Notes: a model not told the origin generated them from the letters alone. A stretch of DNA of 56,496 bases from Symbiodinium natans (GCA_905221605.1 CAJNDS010002140.1:583980-640475); one strand, 5' to 3'. Positions 10,107-22,120 are shown, counted from the first letter of the stretch. Translations and numbers: made by a program.

Positions 10107-10160
10107 GTTTAGGGTTTAGGGTGTAGGGTTTAGTGTTTAGGGTTTAGGGTTTAGGGTTTA
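10107..10160. repeat. Interstitial TTTAGGG array at an exon end
   Basis: Seven or so TTTAGGG units, with variants GTGTAGGG and GTTTAGTG, begin exactly where the preceding reading frame would be spliced out. Confidence 0.8.
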
Positions 10161-11630
10161 AGAATGTTCAGGCTGTCCCCAAACGAACAAAAAACAACAT
10201 GTCCCCACTAAATAACCCTTCGCGCTAGCAGCCCCCAAATCGTCAGAAGCTAAGGCCTGCGACCTAACCTGACACCGGGCTCTTCTTCAATGGGTGTTGG
10301 GCCAAATATTCCTTGAACCATATCAGGCTCCCTACTATGCTTTATAAGAAGTAATTATTCCTTAGGCAAGAGTGGGGGTCCCTGGGAACTCCAAGCTGGC
10401 TCGAAGTTGGAGTTTCAGCATCGTGGCTTCTTGTGTCCCTGTGGCTCTCCTACGGTTCCATACCACCGCTCGCAGCGCCGAGGCTTTGCGGACACGATGC
10501 TTAAGGCCTTATAAACCCCAAGACGCCTTCCATAAGGAACCCAAGGGGTGGAAGGAGGGCGGCGGTGTAAGGGGCTCATATTCCCCGATTATGTCACCGT
10601 AAGGCTTATTCGGGGGTGATTAAGCCCTCATTTGGGGAATGCATTCCTTCCACCCCCCTATAGGTTCCTTCTGAGCCTTTGAGCCTCAACTCATGTAGCC
10701 AATGGCTCGGAAGGAAGTGCGGCGTGATGGTACCTGCTGCACGGGTGGAGCTCCAGACTGAGACGTGACGTGAGTGAGTCTCTGTGTGTGTGTGTGCGCG
10801 TGTCTCAAGACACACACACACAAACATACATACACAAGCAGACGAGCATCCGGAGCGGTCTGCGTTTTGATTGCAGCACCTGACAACATCAGGCATCTAA
10901 ATGTCGCAGGGCCCTCTTCAGTCTCTCCGAAATCCATCTGGCTCAGGTCGCAACTTGCTGCTGCTGCCCCTGCCGCTCAGTAGCAGCTAGCTTGCTGTTT
11001 GCGCGCGGCTGTTCTTGCATATACTTGCATTTTGGGATTCGTTCTATCTAGGGTCCCCATACAGACACCACCAAGACAGGGTCTGCACAAAGAGACCCTA
11101 GTGTGGAATTCAGCTCTCATGTTGTTGATTCAAAACAGTTTCTGCATCACCCAAACGATTTGAAGTTATCTGCTGCCTGTTATCTTCGCGTCCCAAATAT
11201 TGTTCCGGTACATGAGTGGTTGTTCTGAATCACGGGCCTTTTTTGGCACCCCAAATTTTAACACCATAAACAAAATTGCCTAAAATGGAGACCCCAAAGG
11301 GCCCGAGAAATGTCCCTTCCATGGGTCATTTCGGAAATCGGCAGGGACCAACATGGAGCGTGCGGAACGCCGACGGCGTTCCTTGAGCCCTCCAACCTTT
11401 GAGCCTTCCACTGACAAATGCGAACTGGCAAGCGTTTTGTTGAAGTGAGGGCCAGAAGCACGAAATAGTCGCTACCATAGTCAGCGCGATGCTGATCTGA
11501 AAGTTATCACAAACTGCGAGAATAGTCCGTTTGACAATCGACAGCCTTCAGCAGCCAGACCTTCCCAAGACTCTCGCAGGGCTCCAGCAGTGCCTCCGCT
11601 TTTTCCCCCCTCGCACCCGGGCCGAGAGGA
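10160..11630. other. No recognisable gene; contains a fold-back at 10534-10672
   Basis: The inverted arms are AAGGAACCCAAGGGGTGGAA (10534-10553) and TTCCACCCCCCTATAGGTTC (about 10649-10668), making a probable MITE-like hairpin. 10782-10845 has short GT and CA runs. The rest of the stretch shows only short, unconvincing ORFs on both strands. Confidence 0.5.
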
Positions 11631-11631
11631 G

Positions 11632-12095
11632 CCCTAAACCCTAAAACCTAAACCCTAAACCCTAAACCCTAAACCCTAGGAGATGTAGGGGTTAGGTCCT
11701 GAGCTGGTGTGCCTACCGGGCCAGCAGTCTCAGCGTCAGTGTCCTCAGGGAGTTCGGGTTTAGGGTTTAGGGTTCATAGGGTTTAAGGGTTTCTAGGTTT
11801 AGGGTTTATAGGGTTTAGGGTTTTTGGTTTAGGATTTAGGGTCTAGGGCTTTAGGGGTTTGGGGTTTATCTGGCCACGCCCAGTCGCAAGGGGATGTAGG
11901 GACAGCTTCATGTTCGGGTCGCTGGCAAGTGAAAGCGAAGGCAACACGCTCGCGTGCCTCACCTCCCAGGAGGTTGTGACCGAGGAAGCCTTGGGCAGCA
12001 AGGGTTCAGGGTTTGAGGTTTAGGTTTTAGGGTTTAGGGTTTGGGGTTTAGGGTTTGGGGTTTAGGGTTTAGGGTTTAGGGTTTAGGGTTTAGGG
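11632..12095. repeat. Cluster of short telomeric arrays in both orientations
   Basis: CCCTAAA units occur at 11632-11680. Degenerate TTTAGGG with TTCATAGGG, TTTATAGGG and TTTTTGG variants runs 11755-11868. TTTAGGG/TTTGGGG follows at 12003-12094. Between them lies about 120 bases of unique sequence (11875-11998). Confidence 0.75.
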
Positions 12096-12158
12096 GTCCA
12101 GTGGCTTGAAGGTGACGGACCTTTTTGTGGTTGGGGGCATGCTTGTGCTTCTTTGTGA

Positions 12159-12740
12159 TGCGAGTTGCTGAATCACTGCAAATACTTGGAATGGCTGGCA
12201 ATCGGTTTCAGGTTGAGTGTGGATCAGGAGGTGCGCAAGTGGCTTCCGCATCTGGTGCACAGTAGCGTGGCAGGAGATTTTCTACATCTCAGATTCCATG
12301 GACCCTCCCGACAAGCCTTTCCGCAAAGATCCGCACTCAGCATTGCGGCCCCCACGTGTCAGATTCTCGCTGGGTCCTTCTCGCGTGGCCCGCGCCGGGC
12401 TTGCGTCCTGCATGAGTCTTATGTGTCGAGGCGGTCTCTCGCAACCCCTGCCTGCTGTGGAATTGGCGCTTGTTGGGATGGCTGCTAACGTGCGCATTCC
12501 AGCTCGATGTTGTCATGTGGCAAAACAGCCCTGGCACTTGCAAGCGCATGCCACATTATTGCCATTGCACTCTCTGCATTCTCCACATACAGCTTGGTCA
12601 TTGCCAACCTGTGTCCTGCAACTTGCCGCAGTCTGTCTCATCAGGTACTCCGCTCTGCATTTCGCACTTCCAGTCCTGGATGGTATCTTCGAGGGGCTTG
12701 GGCTTGCAAGGCGGGCCGGTCCTATGCATAAGTGATGTTC
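12159..12740 (+). CDS. Exon candidates of an unidentified gene
   Basis: 12162-12261 reads E-L-L-N-H-C-K-Y-L-E-W-L-A-I-G-F-R-L-S-V, then D-Q-E-V-R-K-W-L-P-H-L-V-H. From 12274 (acceptor GGCAG|G) a second frame gives E-I-F-Y-I-S-D-S-M-D-P-P-D-K-P-F-R-K and stays open to about 12735. The two frames are too close to be separated by a normal intron, so at most one is likely to be right as drawn. No family recognised. The minus-strand ORFs are shadows. Confidence 0.35.
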
Positions 12741-13017
12741 AAGTTCAAGATTATTAAAACCCTAAATCCGCAACCCTCAACATCCCCAAACCCTGAAGCA
12801 TAAATCGTAAACCGTCCAAGTGGACCCTAAACCCTAAACCCTAAACCCTGGCACCCATTTTCCCAGCGAAGCAGAGCATGCCTAGGCTTCCCACCGCGTT
12901 GAACATGCTGATGCTGACGCTGGTCATGTGGGCCACCGTCGTTGCAGCCGTGGCCCTCAATGGCGGGTGCAAACTGCTACATACATTAATACGGATGCTT
13001 TTAAATACATCAACATT

Positions 13018-13018
13018 G

Positions 13019-13049
<31 letters not shown>

Positions 13050-13051
13050 TT
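13018..13051. repeat. (AT)n run
   Basis: A pure AT dinucleotide stretch of about 30 bases, followed by a GC-rich region; a (CG)n run lies at 13200-13217. Confidence 0.85.
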
Positions 13052-13219
13052 CAGGCCTAGCGGCACGGGCCGGCCCCCGCCCCCCAAAGCACGAAACCTT
13101 GAACCTTGGCACTGTCTTCTCTTTCCCGTGTCTTTGTCCTCTCCTTCTCTCTGTCTCTCTTTCTCCTGCCTTCGCCCCCCCTCCCTCTCCCGCCCCCCCC
13201 CGCGCGCGCGCGCGCGCAC

Positions 13220-14340
13220 CCGCATCAGGAGCATCAGTGGGGTTGGTTTGGGGGCCTTAAAAGCATTCTATGCATGCGTTTTGCCTTCGAAAAACCTTCA
13301 GAAAACGCTGTAAACACGTTTTTTTGGGCTTGGGAAGCCTTTTGGGACCCAGGAAAGGGAGCATCATGAGCATCAGCGGCCTCCCCAGGCCATCCAAAAC
13401 CCCCTTAAACACGCCGATTGTATGTGCTTGAACGCTTGCGTGCCCACGAAACCCCCAAAAGCAAGACCCCGAATGCCCTTAAGGGCATTCGGGGTCCTGC
13501 TGTTCGGGTGTATTGTAGGCACGAAGCCGTTCGAGCGCGTAAAATGAGCGATTTTAGGGGCGTTTTTACGTGGACCCACAAAACACTCGGTATTTACGAG
13601 GTTTTCTGCTGTTGGAACACCCCCCCAAACCGAGCATCATGAGCATCAGCTGGGTCTCTGGGCCGTGGGCCCGGACCCCCCCACGAAGCCCAAGAGAAGC
13701 GATGGCTCGATGATGCGCCCGGGCCCCGCGCATCAGCAGCATCAGCAGACCCCCCCCCGGACGTGGGTTTCGATGATGCGCACTTTGGGGGCGGGTCAAG
13801 GGCAACAGGGGTGGGGGTCGGAGGCACGCGTGAAAAACCTCATAAAAACACGGTATTTACGGTGATTTCAGCGTTTTTCAGCGTTTTTTATTGCCTTGGG
13901 CCCGCGGGCCAGGCTGCTGATGCTCATGATGCTCGCCTGGTTTTGGGCTTCCGGTACCCCCCCCCAAACCTTGAAAAACGTGGTTTCGGCCTGGCGCGCG
14001 CCCCATGTGAAAAGCTAGGGCCGATGATGCGCGCCCGTGAGGGTTTAATGGGGTGCTGCGGGTGTTTTGTGGCCTCGGTTTTTCGTAAAAACCCATGGTT
14101 TTTACGAGGTTTTCGTGCTTTTCGCACCACCGCGTGTTGCGCCCCTTGGATGCCGTTTTGGAGGCCTCCCGAAGGGCCCCGCGCGAATTTGAAGCAATTT
14201 TGGGCGGGGTCGGCGGCTCGGGCGCTCGCCCCTTAAAGCTAGCGCTTTAGTGCGACGCGGGCTCCGCCCTGGACCACGGGCGGCGCGGGGGCCGGATTTA
14301 GGAGCCTCCGGCTCAAGCCGCCGACCCCGCAGGAGAACAA
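13220..14340. repeat. GC-rich block with GATGATGCGC / GCATCATGAGCATCAGC motifs
   Basis: Repeated words include GAGCATCATGAGCATCAGC (about 13361 and 13635; inverted as GCTGATGCTCATGATGCTC near 13916), GATGATGCGC (13707, 13772, 14023) and GGTATTTACGAGGTTTT-like words at 13588, 13852 and 14096. Interrupted inverted repeats are numerous. ORFs here are Gly/Pro/Arg-rich with no recognisable domain. It may be a decayed mobile element; I cannot name one. Confidence 0.5.
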
Positions 14341-14381
14341 GTTTAAGGTTTGGGGTTTGGTGATTTTGTTTGCGGTTCCTG

Positions 14382-14383
<2 letters not shown>

Positions 14384-14452
<69 letters not shown>
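14384..14452. repeat. 69-base homopolymer G run
   Basis: An uninterrupted run of G, followed by TAGGGAAACGGC, a word that recurs beside the G-rich units at 16120-16310. It should form stacked G-quadruplexes. The exact length is unreliable in any sequencing technology. Confidence 0.85.
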
Positions 14453-14453
<1 letters not shown>

Positions 14454-14659
14454 AGGGAAACGGCTCCCAGCCGCTTGTTGTTTTTTCGAGGGAAGGGAAC
14501 CGGCTTGTTGGTGAAGACCCTGGAACGGGCGTGGGGGCGTGTGGCCCGGGAAGCATTTGGAGCAGACGGGCAGGTGGTCCCCGAACAATGGCTAGCGCAC
14601 ACCACGGCGCCCAATGTCCGCACAGACTTGGGTCCTTATTATATCTTGTTATGAGGGAA

Positions 14660-15650
14660 TCCTACCATTTCGGGGCCTATGTTAAGGCCCCTGGTCGTAA
14701 ACCCCCGTGTACCAGGGATTGAACACTAAATGCCTTCCACGACGCCAAGTGTCCGATGTAAGGAACGACTCCAAAGACCGAGGCAAAATCACAGAGTACC
14801 TTCGGGATGAGCTGCAAAGATCTGCAAAGCATGCCAGGAGTTTGCATTGACCGGAGCAGGCTCCCCTTCAGATTGCCACATCTTGGAAGTGCTTGGAAAT
14901 GCAGACAGAATTCCATCTACCTAGAGTCACGGAAGCAGCCAACTCATTTCCTGCTCGCGCCTGTAATTCAAAGCCGCAAAACACCCTACCCCTGAAAGAG
15001 CTAAACAAGCCCCTGTGGAGTGAGGCGGATGGGCTCACAATCACAGGTCTGGTTAACGTCGGGCAATTTCTTTCGGGAGTTTTAGGGCACAGTGTCACAG
15101 TGCCAGGGGTTTCTCTGCGTGCCAGGTGCCGAGACTCACCTTCATCCTGCGGCTCGAGATCGAAACAGCAAGAGGAGGACAGCCGGCTCGAATGTTACGC
15201 ACAAGTGCCTCTGTCTGGTGTTCGTAAAAAATGCATGAACGCGTGTGCCCAAAATTCATGATTGCCTGTTATGTGAGAGATACGAGATTGTAGCAACAAA
15301 ATGAATCCAGCATGGCAATCATGCATCAGAACAAACAGCAGTCGACATATAAGAAAATGCAACACACTGTCATTCGCTAATTTAGTTGTCGTCATACATA
15401 CTTACAGGTAGAACAGGAAGGCTGTGTGCTTCCAGCTCTGCCGTGTTCGGTGTTTTGATCCGGTTCATGATCTTGGCTAACCAGGCATTAACCCTCAGCC
15501 GGGGCACTTCAGCTGCCTGCACATTTCAGCGTCCTAAGCTCGTGCACCTGCCGGCCAAAGTCTGGAAAGTCATGCCCTATAAATCTTAAAACCCTCACGG
15601 CCAACGCCATGGGCCCTCGGCCGCGCTGGAGCGGCTATTACTGCGAGCCG
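14660..15650. other. Mostly unique sequence; one exon-like frame near 14765
   Basis: About 14761-14848 on + reads R-N-D-S-K-D-R-G-K-I-T-E-Y-L-R-D-E-L-Q-R, then S-A-K-H-A-R, a plausible but unidentified coding piece. The remainder holds only short ORFs in conflicting frames. No repeats or telomeric arrays are seen. Confidence 0.3.
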
Positions 15651-16039
15651 AACCCAGCTAGCAGGCGCTCGCAAAAAAAGGTCGGCTCTTCTTAAAAATC
15701 AGACAAGATGTGATATGAAACATTGATATTAAGAATGTAACATGTTTTGAGCATTTGCAATGATTATGTGTATGAATGGACCCTGGGAGGCGGAGAAGGT
15801 GAAGCGCCAGATCGAGGGCCGCGCCCGCGGCCGCTGCGGCCGCTGGCGCTGGCGCATCTTGGCCTCTTCTTTTCTTGCACCCCTCGCCCCCCACCCCGCC
15901 CATCCACCCCCGAACAGCTCTCTCACGAACATGCTGTTGGTTAGTTGTAGGTCCATGATCTTTGACTTGGGCACATTGAGTTCTGAGTGCTGCTGCGGCC
16001 TGGTCCCAAGGTTGTGTCCACGGAAGCAAACGGCTCCCA

Positions 16040-16470
16040 AAATGCGTGGTTCCAATCCGTTTTCCAAAACACCAAATGCGGGGGCCGTGGGGGGGCGGGT
16101 TGGGGGGCGGGCGGCTGGGGGGGGTAGGGAAACGGCGGACCTCCCCTGAAACCGTTTCCCTACCCAACCTCCACCCGAGCCAGAAAAAACAACCAACTGT
16201 GGAAGGCCGGAGGTGAGGGAGGGGGGGGGGTAGGGAAGTGTGGTTCCACCCGTTTGCCTTCCAAAACGGAGGTTGGGGGGGGGGGGAGGGGTGGCTGGCG
16301 GGGGGTAGGGAAACGGGTTGCAAAACGCGTGGTTCCGCCCACTACCGCTTCCCAAACATTATTTTTTCTGGCTCGGGTGGAGGGGGGGGGGGGGGGTTGG
16401 GGGCGGGGTTGGGAAATGGGTCACAAAACGCGCGGTATGGAGGTGGGTTACAATACGCGGAAGCAAGCCG
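16040..16470. repeat. GC-rich tandem units with GGGTAGGGAAACGG
   Basis: Four or five related units of about 90-100 bases carry GGGGGGTAGGGAAACGG, 'GTGGTTCCACCCGTTT' and 'CCAAAACG', in both orientations (GTTTCCCTACCC at 16153). One similar junction occurs next to the G run at 14453. ORFs on either strand are low complexity. Confidence 0.6.
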
Positions 16471-16659
16471 CGCGGGTCCATGGGGAAGCCCACTAGCGGG
16501 TCCAGCGGGCAAGGTACGAGTCCAGCTTCTTGACGCCGACAAAGGGGGTCGGCGGATATATATTATATGAAAAAAACGCTATATATATATGTATGTATAT
16601 ATATATATATATATATGCAAAACACGTCATACTGCAGGCACAAAGGGGCTCCCCCGTGA

Positions 16660-17141
16660 AAAAAGTTAATGGGGCCGCCCAATGAATCTTCATGATTTTA
16701 AAGCTTTTGATTCAGAAGGGACCTCCCCGTTAAAAATTAAATAAATTTGAAAGATTTTTCCCCGTTCGAATCTAAATGGAGCCCCCAGTTCAATTTCAAA
16801 GATTTTAAAGATGTAAAACGCCCCCCCCCTTTTAAATTTTATTCGGGCCCCTATTAAATTTTCAAGGTGTTTTAACGATGTTAAAGGTTTCAAAAGGGGC
16901 CTCCCCCCCTTAATTTGAAAGGGGCCTCCCCTTCAAAAATTGAATGGGGCCCCCAATAAATTTTAAAGATTTTATAGGGTTTTAATGATTTTGAGGGTTT
17001 TAGAGATTTTAAAAGGACCCCCCCCCCCGCCCTTGAAATTTAAATGGGTCCTCCAATTGAAATTTACAGATGTTAAACATTTGAAAGCCCCCCCCCCCCC
17101 TCCCCCCAAATTAAATTTGAATGATTTCAAAGATTTTAAAA

Positions 17142-17145
<4 letters not shown>
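16660..17145. repeat. Degenerate AAATTTTAAAGATTTTAAAG / GGGGCCCCC repeat
   Basis: Units of about 60-70 bases alternate an AT-rich half (AAATTTNAAAGATTTTAAAG) with GGGGCCTCCCC-type cores. At least six units are visible, some inverted. It passes straight into a CT run (17143-17188) and an AT/GT run. Not coding. Confidence 0.7.
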
Positions 17146-17188
<43 letters not shown>

Positions 17189-17467
17189 TCGCTCTACATA
17201 TGTATATATATATATGTATATATATATATGAGTAGATGGTATATGTATTTTATATATTGTATATTACATCTGATAAGCTGCATTGCAGGCTTCTCATCTG
17301 TCGGGCGCCATGTTGAAATCTATTGCCCAAGAGCTAGTTCATTGAGGAAATCTCCGAAGAAGCAGCCGCAACGCATCAGAGCGCGTGCAAACCTTGTGTT
17401 TATGACATACAAACATTGTAGTAATGTCTTCCTGTGCAGTAGTTTACATTGGCTTTGTTGCAGTAGG

Positions 17468-17471
17468 TATT

Positions 17472-17568
<97 letters not shown>

Positions 17569-17740
17569 AGTAGTAGTAGAGTCGTAGTAGCAGTAGTAGT
17601 AGTAGTAGCAGTAGCAGTAGCAGTAGCAGTAGCAGCAGTAGCAGTAGCAGTAGCAGTAGCAGTAGCAGTAGCAGTAGCAGTAGCAGTAGCAGTAGCAGTA
17701 GCAGTAGCAGTAGCAGTAGCAGTAGCAGTAGCAACTACTA

Positions 17741-17805
<65 letters not shown>
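17468..17805. repeat. (TAG)n, (TAGCAG)n and (CTA)n triplet array
   Basis: A TAG array of about 100 bases changes to TAGCAG hexamers (17600-17730) and then flips to the complementary phase, CTA, to 17805. The opposite halves can fold into a hairpin. Poly-Ser, poly-Leu and poly-Thr ORFs here are artefacts. Confidence 0.9.
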
Positions 17806-18102
17806 CCGGCGGCGCGCAAACTGTACCCTTGTTGTCCATAAAACACGCGTTTCGCCGAGGCGGCAGCTCTGTTTTGTTGGTTAAAAAACATGTCTCCGTT
17901 TAAGGCTGAAACGTGCAAACGCATGGGTTTTCACACGCAAACAATGCCAGCTGTCAGGCACGCATCTTCTGGAGGCGACGGCCTGTGCTTTGCAACAGCA
18001 AGTCAAGGCGAGCGTGCCGCTGACGCCACTGAAAGCTACGCACGTACGTAAGAAGGACCTTCCGCTTGGCGCTGTCAAGTTCTGCGGCATATGTTCTTTC
18101 AA

Positions 18103-19330
18103 GCTCTGGCCACTCCCACGGACTGGTAACACGGACGTTATCATCGTGCGGGCATGGATGCTCTGGCCACTCGCACGGACTGGTAACACGGACGTTATCA
18201 TCGTGCGGGCATGGATGCTCTGGCCACTCGCACGGACTGGTAACACGGACGTTATCATCGTGCGGGCATGGATGCTCTGGCCACTCGCACGGACTGGTAA
18301 CACGGACGTTATCATCGTGCGGGCATGGATGCTCTGGCCACTCGCACGGACTGGTAACACGGACGTTATCATCGTGCGGGCATGGATGCTCTGGCCACTC
18401 GCACGGACTGGTAACACGGACGTTATCATCGTGCGGGCATGGATGCTCTGGCCACTCGCACGGACTGGTAACACGGACGTTATCATCGTGCGGGCATGGA
18501 TGCTCTGGCCACTCGCACGGACTGGTAACACGGACGTTATCATCGTGCGGGCATGGATGCTCTGGCCACTCGCACGGACTGGTAACACGGACGTTATCAT
18601 CGTGCGGGCATGGATGCTCTGGCCACTCGCACGGACTGGTAACACGGACGTTATCATCGTGCGGGCATGGATGCTCTGGCCACTCGCACGGACTGGTAAC
18701 ACGGACGTTATCATCGTGCGGGCATGGATGCTCTGGCCACTCGCACGGACTGGTAACACGGACGTTATCATCGTGCGGGCATGGATGCTCTGGCTACTCG
18801 CGCGGACTGGTAACACGGACGTTATCATCGTGCGGGCATGGATGCTCTGGCCACTCGCACGGACGTTATCATCGTGCGGGCATGGATGCTCTGGCCACTC
18901 GCACGGACTGGTAACACGTCCCATCGCGCGGGCATGGATGCTCTGGCCACTCGCACGGACTGGTAACACGGACGTTATCATCGCGCGGGCATGGATGCTC
19001 TGGCCACTCGCGCGGACTGGTAACACGGACGTTATCATGGTGCGGGCATGGATGCTCTGGCCACTCGCACGGACTGGTAACACGGACGTCATCATCGTGC
19101 GGGCATGGATGCTCTGGCCACTCGCACGGACTGGTAACACGGACGTTATCATCGTGCGGGCATGGATGCTCTGGCCACTCGCACGGACTGGTAACACGGA
19201 CGTTATCATCGTGCGGGCGTGGATGCTCTGGCCACTCGCACGGACTGGTAACACGGACGTTATCATCGTGCGGGCATGGATGCTCTGGCCACTCGCACGG
19301 ACTGGCAACACGGACGTTATCAGTGCGAGG
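18103..19330 (+). repeat. 57-bp minisatellite, 22 units
   Basis: The unit starts GCTCTGGCCACTCGCACGGA, and starts fall at 18103, then every 57 bases to 18844, then 18888, 18940 and every 57 bases from 18997 to 19282. Because 57 is 19 codons and the unit lacks stops, long ORFs open on both strands: + 17990-19483 (497 codons, W-P-L-A-R-T-G-N-T-D repeats) and - 19311-17881 (476 codons). Two units are shortened, by 13 and 5 bases; together this is 18 bases, so the + frame is restored. CGTGCG and CGCACG within each unit can pair. Whether any frame is translated cannot be told from sequence. Confidence 0.9.
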
Positions 19331-19535
19331 GCTCACCTCGACATGCCGGGCCCGTCGCGGCGGCGTCTCCATGCTAACTGGAGCCCAAAACTCCAGCGAA
19401 AAGAATTTGGAGGCAGAAGCAAGACAGTGTACCCTGAAACGGAAGAAGTGTGCAAGAAGAAGCTGTGCACACTCAGAAGGTGACAAGAAGGGTTAAAAGT
19501 GTGTTAAAAAGTGTGTACGGTTAAAGCGCCGCTGG

Positions 19536-19540
<5 letters not shown>

Positions 19541-19624
<84 letters not shown>

Positions 19625-19665
19625 GCTACTGCTACTGCTACTGCTACTGCTACTGCTACTGCTAC
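19541..19665. repeat. (CTA)n then (CTGCTA)n triplet array
   Basis: About 28 CTA units, then CTGCTA hexamers, ending in GGCTAGCGCGCC. The composition mirrors the array at 17468-17805. Confidence 0.9.
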
Positions 19666-19851
19666 TAGGCTAGCGCGCCTCAGGGCGCCTGGTCCTTTTG
19701 CTGCGGCTGAACGTCCGGACATTGGTGTTTTGCGTCATTTCCGGTACAGACCGAAAAGGTATCGCGGGCAAGGGAAAGGAAGGGTTTGGAAGCGATGTGT
19801 TGCCGTATGCCGGTCCCTGTTCTAAAGGTCAAGTCTGCAGCCCGTAGAAAC

Positions 19852-20090
19852 AAAAACGCTGTAAATACCAGTGTTTTGGGCATGGTCGCCAAAGGCAAGG
19901 ACGCTTGTGAATGCTTTTCTTGTTCCACATCCTTCCGCAGTATGTTGTACAAAGCGGCGGAAATGCTGTATATACCAGTGTTTTGGGCGTAAACACCAGT
20001 GTTTTGGGCATGGTCGCAAAAGGCATGGACGCTTGTGACAACGTGTCTTGTTCCACAACCTTGCACGGTATGTTATGCAATATGAATGAT
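19852..20090. repeat. CTGTAAATACCAGTG hairpin module, duplicated
   Basis: AAACGCTGTAAATACCAGTG appears at 19856. A diverged tandem copy, ATGCTGTATATACCAGTG, lies near 19962, followed by GTAAACACCAGTG near 19988. Each is followed by TTTTGGGCATGGTCGC, AAAGGCA and, later, TTGTTCCACA. The unit is about 130-140 bases. AAACGCTG and CAGTGTTT flank a TAAATAC loop and form an 8-bp RNA stem with one G-U pair. Confidence 0.7.
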
Positions 20091-20098
20091 GTTCTTAT

Positions 20099-20176
20099 CC
20101 CCCCCCCCCCCCCCCCCCCCACCCCCCCCCCCCCACCCCCCCCCCCCACCCCCCCCCCCCACCCCCCCCCCCCCCC
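20099..20176. repeat. Poly-C tract with spaced A
   Basis: Runs of 11-22 C separated by single A. It lies between the CTGTAAATACCAG module and the next triplet array. Confidence 0.85.
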
Positions 20177-20239
20177 AACAATAGCAAAAAACGCACCAAA
20201 ACGCACCAAACTACCAGGCGCCTGGGGGCGCGCTTTTCT

Positions 20240-20500
<261 letters not shown>

Positions 20501-20679
20501 AGTCAGTGCTGGCGCTACCCTATTTGACAGGAAGTCCAACTCTCAGTAGGCCTCCTCAGTAGCCATGATGGGCACAGCTCGACGTTCCGACTGTAAGGCT
20601 GCCTACGCGTGCTACCGTCCCAGCATGGGCATCAAGCTGCGGCCCCAGAGTCCCAGCTTGCTGGGACTTCTTTGGGGGA

Positions 20680-21030
20680 TTTAGGGTTTAGGGTTTAGGG
20701 TTTAGGGTTTAGGATGAAAGCTCCGTGTTCATGTGGGATTGGACGAGTTGGCTTCACTGAAGTTGATGTCATGAAGCGTCCGCTGGACCAGGTACTGCGT
20801 CATGGTGGCCATTATCATTGGCATACCGGTCGTCTACAACCAAATGACCACAACGACAAGCTGAAGGCAAGCTTCTCACCCACACAGTTGCGTTGCACCG
20901 CAGACCCCAACATTCTTAAGCAACCCAGAACCTCCTCCGGACCCCTCCTGATCATGACATCTTCCGCACCCTGCGTCGTATACCGACCAGGTTTGACGAT
21001 TCGACTCACCCACCCCTGAGCTGCGGCGGA
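20680..21030 (+). CDS. Telomeric array plus a hydrophobic exon candidate
   Basis: (TTTAGGG)n occupies 20680-20714. After the acceptor ACCAG|G, from 20793, the + frame reads Y-C-V-M-V-A-I-I-I-G-I-P-V-V-Y-N-Q-M-T-T, a likely membrane segment of about 17 residues, to about 20862. The alternative 101-codon frame at 20714-21019 crosses it in another phase and looks less protein-like. Gene unidentified. Confidence 0.3.
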
Positions 21031-21824
21031 ATAGTGGCGCAAGTCAGCATCTTAGATGACGTCTCTTAGGAGGGAAGTGACAAAGGCTGCCGCAAACGTA
21101 AAAGCCAGCTTCTTGCATGAGTGCATTCTTATTCCGAGTTGGGTGATCTAAACAGATAAATATGCTCCGATGCAGACTCACGGTTGGACGCCGGCGACGT
21201 GTCGTTCACACAGGCCCTAAAGGCCCTAAAACCTTAAGCAAGCCCAAAACTTGAATCACCAATAAACTGCCATAATTGGGGGCCTAGGGAAGCCCATGAC
21301 ATACGTTTTCCTGCCTTCGCCGGCTCATGGCCATGCTGGGCCTGCTCAGTTTTGTTTTTTAAGCCACGGGGACAAGGCCGAGTCCAACTAGCTGCCACCA
21401 TGCGCGTCGAGCAGGCCGGAGAGCGGGAAATGTGCTCACCGAAGCTGAGGGTGCCCGAGCGAGCCCCCAACAGCCACCACAGGAGCAGCGGGCATTTGCA
21501 GTTCTGCGTGTATGCATGTGTCTTTGTATGTACACGCACGTACGCATATGTGTGTGTGTGTGTGTCTGTATTTTGTTAAAACTCATCATGACACATGCAA
21601 ATATTCTGTATGTGTATATACTGTACTTACTTGTGTTTTCATTGGTGTTTATGTAATGTTATTTCATAAGCACGATAGAGCCTAGGACCTAATATTCAGT
21701 GTATACAGTCTGTAACGAAAATAGATCAGTACTACATAACATTTATGTACTTAAAGGTCTGTGGTAATATTGGCAATGCACTTCGAAGAGGCCAGTCGGC
21801 GCCCGCTGCCGCACCGGCGCAGGC

Positions 21825-21946
21825 GTTTAGGGTTTAGGGTTTAGGGTTTAGGGTTTAGGGTTTAGGGTTTAGGGTTTAGGGTTTAGGGTTTAGGGTTTAG
21901 GGTTTAGGGTTTAGGGTTTAGGGTTTAGGGTTTAGGGTTTAGGGTG
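21825..21946. repeat. Interstitial (TTTAGGG)17 array
   Basis: A homogeneous G-strand telomeric array of about 17 units. The 800 bases upstream (21030-21820) hold no gene I can support; 21550-21565 is a short GT run. Confidence 0.9.
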
Positions 21947-22120
21947 TGGTATAGGGCCTACGAGTTCATGCTTGAAAGATGCAGGGATGGATACGGGGAT
22001 TATATGCGGTTGTAGTGACGGGGTCTAAGGGGATAAGATACAATATGTTGTTACAGGAATATTATGAGGAGAGATCCTTGGTAATTGTTCTGTAAGCTCT
22101 TGTATGATAAAGACGCTGCG

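Noticed and set aside
15658-16355. Long minus-strand ORFs of 208-221 codons
   Set aside because: They are Pro/Arg/Ala-rich, arise from the GC-rich tandem units, overlap each other in different frames and match no known family.
17990-19483. 497-codon + ORF and 476-codon - ORF annotated as real genes
   Set aside because: Both are produced by a stop-free 57-bp repeat with a period divisible by three. The first uses a non-ATG start, and neither has a recognisable flanking domain. Kept only as a repeat with a note.
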